From: JAENVT01 sp031424145
Lineage (GTDB): Bacteria > Actinomycetota > Acidimicrobiia > Acidimicrobiales > Ilumatobacteraceae
Length of the DNA stretch: 9,516 nucleotides
Reading direction: 5' to 3'
NCBI GenBank assembly: GCA_031424145.1
Contig: JANPGV010000362.1
Coordinates: 1 to 9,516, forward strand
Of this stretch, positions 5,764 through 9,516 are shown in pieces. The notes under the pieces were generated by a model. It was not told the DNA's origin. It ran no database searches and saw only the letters and a list, made by a program, of their open reading frames with translations. Numbering within the stretch: the first letter of the stretch is position 1; each line of letters starts with the position of its first letter. The position numbers were made by a program, and so were the translations under genes.

Positions 5764-6711
5764 GTGCCCGGCGTGTCTGCCCCGTTATGTGTCATCGGTG
5801 ACTTCGCCTGGGATGTTTTGATCCGTACGAACAGCACGCTGTTGACCGGAGGCGACACCTTCGGCGAGGTGATGTTGACCCCGGGAGGTAGCGCCGCCAA
5901 CGTGGCCGCGTGGGCCAAGCGGTGCGGTCTGGACACGGAGTTCATCGGCAAGATCGGCCGCGACCGCCTCGGGCAGATGGCGCAGGAGGATCTCGCCAAA
6001 GAGGGAGTGATATGTCATTTCCTCGAGACCGACGAACACCTCACGGGATGCGTGGCAGTCTTCGTCGATGAGTCCGGCGAGCGGTCAATGGTCTCGGGTC
6101 GCGGAGCCGACTTCTATCTGCTGCCTTCAGAACTGCCCAAGGAGACCGTGCGGCGCGCCCGCCACCTGCACATGACTGCCTGGTCGTTCTTCGTCGATCC
6201 GCCCCGCGCCGCGGCCCGCGCCGCGGCACACCTCGCCAGCGCCAGCGGCGCCACGTTGTCGTTCGATCCTGGTTCGTTCCAGATGATCGACGAGATGGGC
6301 GTCAACAACTTCCTGGCCTGCACGCAGGACCTCGGCATCGACGTGTTCCTGCCCAACTTCGAAGAAGGGCAGGTGCTGACCGGCCTCGACGAGCCCGAAC
6401 CAATCGCGGCGGCGCTGGCCAAGCTGTACCCACAGGCGATGATCATGCTCAAGCTCGACGCCGACGGTGCCCTCGTCTACGACAACGGGATCGCCACTGG
6501 TGTCCCACCTGCGACCAACAATCTCGTCGATGCCACGGGTGCCGGCGACTCGTTCGCGGGTGCCTTCCTCGCCAGCTACCTCGGTGGCGCAACGCCCGTC
6601 GATGCTGCGCACTACGCCACCACGATCTCCGCATGGGTGATCGAACATCTCGGGGCACGACCGAAGCCCGATTCGCGGCTGCGAGCAATCTTGCGCGGCG
6701 AGCTGCACTGA
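5764..6711 (+). CDS. PfkB-family carbohydrate/nucleoside kinase
   Basis: A 315-residue ribokinase-fold kinase that phosphorylates a sugar or nucleoside hydroxyl with ATP. The N-terminal PfkB signature is PGGSAANVAAWAKRCGL (40-56), with GKIGRDRLG following (62-70). LPNFEEGQVLTG lies at 196-207. The C-terminal signature VDATGAGDSFAGAF (255-268) has the catalytic base Asp262 in the anion-hole motif GAGD. Length is normal for the family. Substrate is uncertain: the broad resemblance is to ribokinase, adenosine kinase or fructokinase-type members. The GTG at 5764 is used here; a second GTG at 5773 is also plausible because TACCGT (5760-5765) could be a -10 hexamer ending 7 nt before it, giving a leaderless start 3 residues shorter. 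It is followed 43 bp downstream by an ICL/PEPM enzyme gene on the same strand. Confidence 0.92.
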   Translation: MPGVSAPLCVIGDFAWDVLIRTNSTLLTGGDTFGEVMLTPGGSAANVAAWAKRCGLDTEFIGKIGRDRLGQMAQEDLAKEGVICHFLETDEHLTGCVAVFVDESGERSMVSGRGADFYLLPSELPKETVRRARHLHMTAWSFFVDPPRAAARAAAHLASASGATLSFDPGSFQMIDEMGVNNFLACTQDLGIDVFLPNFEEGQVLTGLDEPEPIAAALAKLYPQAMIMLKLDADGALVYDNGIATGVPPATNNLVDATGAGDSFAGAFLASYLGGATPVDAAHYATTISAWVIEHLGARPKPDSRLRAILRGELH

Positions 6712-6733
6712 TCCGCTCCGAGCTGCACTGATC
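6699..6733 (+). repeat. Short direct repeat across the kinase stop codon
   Basis: CGAGCTGCACTGATC occurs at 6699-6713 and again at 6719-6733, an exact 15-bp repeat with a 20-bp period. The first copy holds the last kinase codons and the TGA stop; the second is noncoding. It looks like a small local duplication. Confidence 0.8.
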
Positions 6734-6754
6734 GTGGGCTGGCAAGCTGTACCC

Positions 6755-7549
6755 ATGACGACATCGACTGATCGCTTTCGCTCGTTGCACACCGACGGGA
6801 TCTTCGTGATGCCCAACCCCTACGACCTCGGCTCGGCGCGATTGCTGGCCGCACTCGGGTTCTCGGCGCTTGCGTCGACCAGCGCCGGGTTCGCGGCAAC
6901 CCTCGGCAGGCTCGACATGACGGTCGGCAGGGATGAGTTGCTCGCTCATGTCGAGCCATTGGCCGCGGCGACGGACCTTCCTCTCAACGTCGACTCGGAG
7001 CGCTGTTTCGCCGACGATCCCGCTGGCGTCACGGAGACGGTCGGTCTGCTGGCAGACACCGGTGCGGCCGGGTGTTCGATCGAGGACTGGAACCCGATGA
7101 CCAAGGCGATCGACGCGGTGGATACCGCCGTCGAGCGCGTTGCCGCGGCAGCGGCAGGGGCGGCGGCGTCAGGGCTCGTGTTGACGGCACGTTGTGAGAA
7201 CCATCTCCATGGGATCGACGACCTCGACGACACCATCGCTCGACTGCGCGCCTATGCAGCAGCCGGGGCCGAGGTCGTCTACGCCCCTGGGCTCGTCGAC
7301 ATCGATCAGATCAGGACCGTCGTGGCGGCCGTGGGTGTGCCGGTCAACGTGCTCATACTTCCAGGAGGGCCCAGCGTCGCGCAGCTCGGCGAGGCCGGCG
7401 TGCGGCGCGTGTCGACAGGCAGCCTGCTGTCACGCATATCTCACGGCGCGATGGTCGCGGCGGCCGAACGGCTGCGTGACACGGGCGTGATTGCCAGGAC
7501 CGAACCGTTCCTGTCGGGCTCTCTGGCGGCCCAGGCATTGCACGATTAG
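6755..7549 (+). CDS. Isocitrate lyase/PEP mutase family protein
   Basis: A 264-residue TIM-barrel enzyme of the ICL/PEP mutase superfamily, which makes or breaks C-C or C-P bonds of 2-oxo/carboxy acids. Features seen: IFVMPNPYDLGSARLLAALGF (16-36), STSAG (41-45) for substrate binding, LNVDSERCFADDP (77-89) with metal-binding Asp80 and Glu82, SIED with Glu110-Asp111, and TARCEN with Arg146 and Glu148. The barrel end has VNVLILPGGPSVAQLGEAGVRRVS. The KKCGH-type loop of true isocitrate lyase is absent, so it is a generic family member of unknown substrate. The ERC sequence where many relatives have ExGYG is unusual. The ATG at 6755 gives the family N-terminus; an in-frame GTG-type start at 6734 would fall near the direct repeat. 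Its TAG stop overlaps the converging gene's stop by 4 bp. Confidence 0.9.
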   Translation: MTTSTDRFRSLHTDGIFVMPNPYDLGSARLLAALGFSALASTSAGFAATLGRLDMTVGRDELLAHVEPLAAATDLPLNVDSERCFADDPAGVTETVGLLADTGAAGCSIEDWNPMTKAIDAVDTAVERVAAAAAGAAASGLVLTARCENHLHGIDDLDDTIARLRAYAAAGAEVVYAPGLVDIDQIRTVVAAVGVPVNVLILPGGPSVAQLGEAGVRRVSTGSLLSRISHGAMVAAAERLRDTGVIARTEPFLSGSLAAQALHD

Positions 7550-8049
7550 TCGGTCGGCTTGGGCAGTGGCACAGCAAGCGGCTCGGAAGCAGGCTCGGAA
7601 ACAGGTGCGGCAACAGGTGCGGCAAGCGGGTGCTGGACCGTCACGCGGTAGTGCACGCCGAGCGGCAGGTCATTGGAGTGGCACGTGAAGCTGATGTACG
7701 GCCAACCCTTTCCGGGTGTCTGTTCGGATTCGACGAGTCGAACAGTGGTGTCGGCCAATCCGTACGTGGTCGCAATCTGCGTACGACCATCAACGACGAC
7801 CTGCGTCAGGGTGGCCTCGACGACGGCGATCGCCCCGTCCAGTGTTATCCCGAAGGCCTCGGGGACGTAGAAGCCCACAGGCGCGCCCGGTTGTTCTGGC
7901 GTGGTTCGCACGATGATGCCGCGTTGCTGCGCCGGTGCCACTGTGACCACGCCACTGAAGGTGATGACCATGGCCGGTCGGCCTTCGAGGTCGGTCACCG
8001 CATGCTGCATGGTGGGCTGCGGCGCGGCATTCTGCAGGGCATATTGCAT
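7546..8049 (-). CDS. Unrecognised protein with proline-rich repeat tail
   Basis: A 167-residue protein I cannot place in a family. The start ATG at 8049 has a strong GGAGGAG ribosome binding site 7 nt upstream. The body (about 1-140) is predicted mostly beta: MVITFSGVVTVAPAQQRG, IIVRTTPEQPGAPVGFYV, GITLDGAIAVVEATL, QVVVDGRTQIATTYGL and YISFTCHSNDLPLGVHYRVTV. It has no signal peptide and no membrane segment. The tail is a run of tetrapeptides of form Pro-x-x-x (PLAA, PVAA, PVSE, PASE, PLAV, PLPK), encoded by a 12-bp tandem DNA repeat. It lies 44 bp downstream of dnaE2 on the same strand, so it could be cotranscribed, although its own strong ribosome binding site and the lack of a known link to translesion synthesis make any functional tie speculative. 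Confidence 0.75.
   Translation of the reverse strand: MQYALQNAAPQPTMQHAVTDLEGRPAMVITFSGVVTVAPAQQRGIIVRTTPEQPGAPVGFYVPEAFGITLDGAIAVVEATLTQVVVDGRTQIATTYGLADTTVRLVESEQTPGKGWPYISFTCHSNDLPLGVHYRVTVQHPLAAPVAAPVSEPASEPLAVPLPKPTD
7568..7627 (+). repeat. 12-bp tandem repeat, about five copies, coding for the Pxxx tail
   Basis: Five units of 12 bp run from 7568 to 7627: GGCACAGCAAGC, GGCTCGGAAGCA, GGCTCGGAAACA, GGTGCGGCAACA and GGTGCGGCAAGC. They diverge by a few bases, keep the reading frame, and encode the proline-rich tetrapeptides at the C-terminus of the minus-strand protein. Confidence 0.8.
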
Positions 8050-8056
8050 CTCGGGA

Positions 8057-8064
8057 CTCCTCCC
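8057..8064 (-). promoter_or_regulatory. Strong ribosome binding site for the gene at 8049
   Basis: GGGAGGAG on the minus strand, with 7 nt between it and the ATG at 8049, supports this start. It is the strongest Shine-Dalgarno sequence in the window and sits in the 44-bp gap after dnaE2. Confidence 0.7.
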
Positions 8065-8093
8065 GCCCGACTGTAGACGAGGGCTTGGAGCGA

Positions 8094-9516
8094 TCAGCGG
8101 AAGTCGCGGCTGGCCGTCGATGCGGCGATGGGCAGCAGGGTCAACTCGTCGGCAACGATGTTGATCACCCCTTCGGCTCGCTCGAGCCGGCCACGGATCA
8201 GAAGGGCCGCAGCGCTGCGTGCGATCGTTCTATAGCGAGCCCAACACCCTTTCGACACGACGATGTTGATCAACCCGGTTTCGTCTTCGAGGTTCATGAA
8301 TGTGACACCCTGGGCCGTCATCGGCCGCTGGCGATGGGTGACGATCCCGGCTACCAGCACCTTGCTCCTCGGTTGGCAATCCCACAGGCCCGTCGCGGTG
8401 ACGACACCGCGCTGACGCAGTTCCTCGCGCAAGAACTGAGTGGGATGGCCGTTGGGGGCGACACCAGTGGCCCACAGATCGGCGACAACGGTCTCCATCT
8501 GATCCATGCCCGGCAAACGCGGTGACCGCTGGCCCGTGATGATGCCCTGCAGACGATCCGATCGCGATTGCACCGCAGCACCGACAGCCCACAACGCCTC
8601 ACGGCGCTCGAGTGCGAAGCACTCCTCGAACAGACCTGCCGTGGCCATTGCCTCGAGTTGTTGCAATTGCAACGACAGCACACGACGGACAAGATCTTCC
8701 AAGGACGAGTACGGCCGCCCGGCCTCTATCTCGAGGGCGAGGTCACTGCCGACCCCACGAACAGTGCCGATCCCCAACCGCACGGCAACCTCGCCGACTG
8801 ACTCTGCACATGGCTCCAGTGTTGCCTTGGCGAGAGATGCGTTGAGATCGGGTGACCGCACCACGACACCGTGCCGCGATGCATCCTGAGCCAGCGAGTG
8901 TGGGCTCCAGAACCCCATCGGTTGGGCATTCAGCAACGCCGCGCAGAAGGCAGCGGGCTCATGGAACTTGATCCATGACGAGGCGTAGACGAGGTACGAG
9001 AAGCTGACGCTGTGCGACTCGGGGAAGCCGTAGTGGGCGAAAGCCGACATCTTGGTGAAGATCTCGTCGGCGACGTCGCCCGTGATGTTGCGCTCGGCCA
9101 TGCCTTCGTACAACCGGGCCTTCAACTTCTCCATTCGCGCCCTGCTGCGCTTCGAGCCCATCGCCTGACGCAACTGATCTGCGTCGGTGGCTGTGAACCC
9201 GGCGACATCGATGGCCATCTGCATCAGTTGTTCCTGGAACAACGGCACACCCAGCGTTTTGCCGAGCGAGTTCTCGAGCAGAGGATGCAGGTACGTGATC
9301 GGCTCCTGGCCGTTGCGCCGCCGGATGTATGGGTGCACGGAACCACCCTGGATGGGGCCAGGACGGATGAGCGCGACTTCGACCACCAAGTCGTAGAAGC
9401 GACGCGGCTTCAGTCGCGGCAGTGTGGCCATCTGGGCCCGCGACTCGATCTGGAACACACCGACCGTGTCGGCGCGGCACAACATCGCGTAGACCTCGTC
9501 CTCTTGCGGAATGGTT
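8094..9516 (-). CDS. dnaE2: Error-prone DNA polymerase III alpha subunit DnaE2/ImuC, N-terminus cut by window edge
   Basis: The C-terminal 473 residues of a C-family DNA polymerase of the DnaE2/ImuC type (about 1,050-1,100 residues when complete), which acts in damage-induced mutagenesis with ImuA/ImuB-type partners. The frame is open to the right edge; the ATG at 9485 is internal. Seen in order: MLCRADTVGVFQIESRAQM, then LIRPGPIQGGSVHPYIRRR, FQEQLMQMAIDVAGF and QLRQAMGSKRSRARM (polymerase thumb/fingers region), then YASSWIKFHEPAAFCAALL with QPMGFWSP, characteristic of DnaE2. A helix-hairpin-helix (GIGTVRGVG) and an OB-fold (KVLVAGIVTHRQR onward) follow, and the end SRDFR is typical. The PHP domain and the main catalytic aspartates lie outside the window. 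No imuA or imuB gene is visible within the window, so neither its partners nor its SOS control can be checked here. Confidence 0.95.
   Translation of the reverse strand, partial: TIPQEDEVYAMLCRADTVGVFQIESRAQMATLPRLKPRRFYDLVVEVALIRPGPIQGGSVHPYIRRRNGQEPITYLHPLLENSLGKTLGVPLFQEQLMQMAIDVAGFTATDADQLRQAMGSKRSRARMEKLKARLYEGMAERNITGDVADEIFTKMSAFAHYGFPESHSVSFSYLVYASSWIKFHEPAAFCAALLNAQPMGFWSPHSLAQDASRHGVVVRSPDLNASLAKATLEPCAESVGEVAVRLGIGTVRGVGSDLALEIEAGRPYSSLEDLVRRVLSLQLQQLEAMATAGLFEECFALERREALWAVGAAVQSRSDRLQGIITGQRSPRLPGMDQMETVVADLWATGVAPNGHPTQFLREELRQRGVVTATGLWDCQPRSKVLVAGIVTHRQRPMTAQGVTFMNLEDETGLINIVVSKGCWARYRTIARSAAALLIRGRLERAEGVINIVADELTLLPIAASTASRDFR

Overview
This is a GC-rich, gene-dense bacterial window. 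It most likely comes from an actinobacterium, perhaps of the class Acidimicrobiia (Ilumatobacter-like). The grounds are high GC, GTG/TTG starts, DUF3039 and DUF4031 proteins, an ASCH-wHTH protein, a DnaE2/ImuC-type polymerase, and several genes that seem to be read from leaderless mRNAs. The taxonomic guess is inference. I see no phage, transposon, CRISPR, rRNA or tRNA.

Layout: (1) 1-1266, minus strand: leucyl aminopeptidase (M17), cut at its C-terminus by the left edge. (2) 1364-2455, plus strand: a membrane-anchored YceI-like protein, then a small GlsB/YeaQ-type membrane protein. (3) 2452-2808, minus strand: an ArsC-type arsenate reductase with an in-frame TGA exactly at catalytic position 12. 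(4) 2927-3370, plus strand: an uncharacterised protein that looks like a degenerate RadC/JAB fold. (5) 3397-3672, minus strand: DUF4031 protein. (6) 3702-5724, plus strand: a tight run of HD-domain phosphohydrolase, DUF3039, NUDIX hydrolase and ASCH-winged-helix protein, probably one transcription unit. (7) 5764-7549, plus strand: a PfkB sugar/nucleoside kinase and an isocitrate lyase/PEP mutase family enzyme. (8) 7546-8049, minus strand: an unrecognised protein with a Pxxx repeat tail, lying 44 bp downstream of (9) the C-terminal part of DnaE2/ImuC (8094 to the right edge).

The most notable item is the arsC gene. Taking the TGA at 2773-2775 as selenocysteine (Sec) gives a 118-residue protein with the 'TIYHN' N-terminus. 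Position 12 and Arg60, Arg94 and Arg107 then all fall at the numbering of plasmid R773 ArsC (Cys12, Arg60, Arg94, Arg107). Just after the TGA there is a two-part hairpin whose 5-nt apical loop carries G at position 2 and starts 17 nt after the TGA, as expected of a bacterial SECIS element. A conventional caller would start the gene at GTG 2754 and lose the active site. The rest of the window is mostly housekeeping and stress or nucleotide-sanitation genes without an obvious common pathway.
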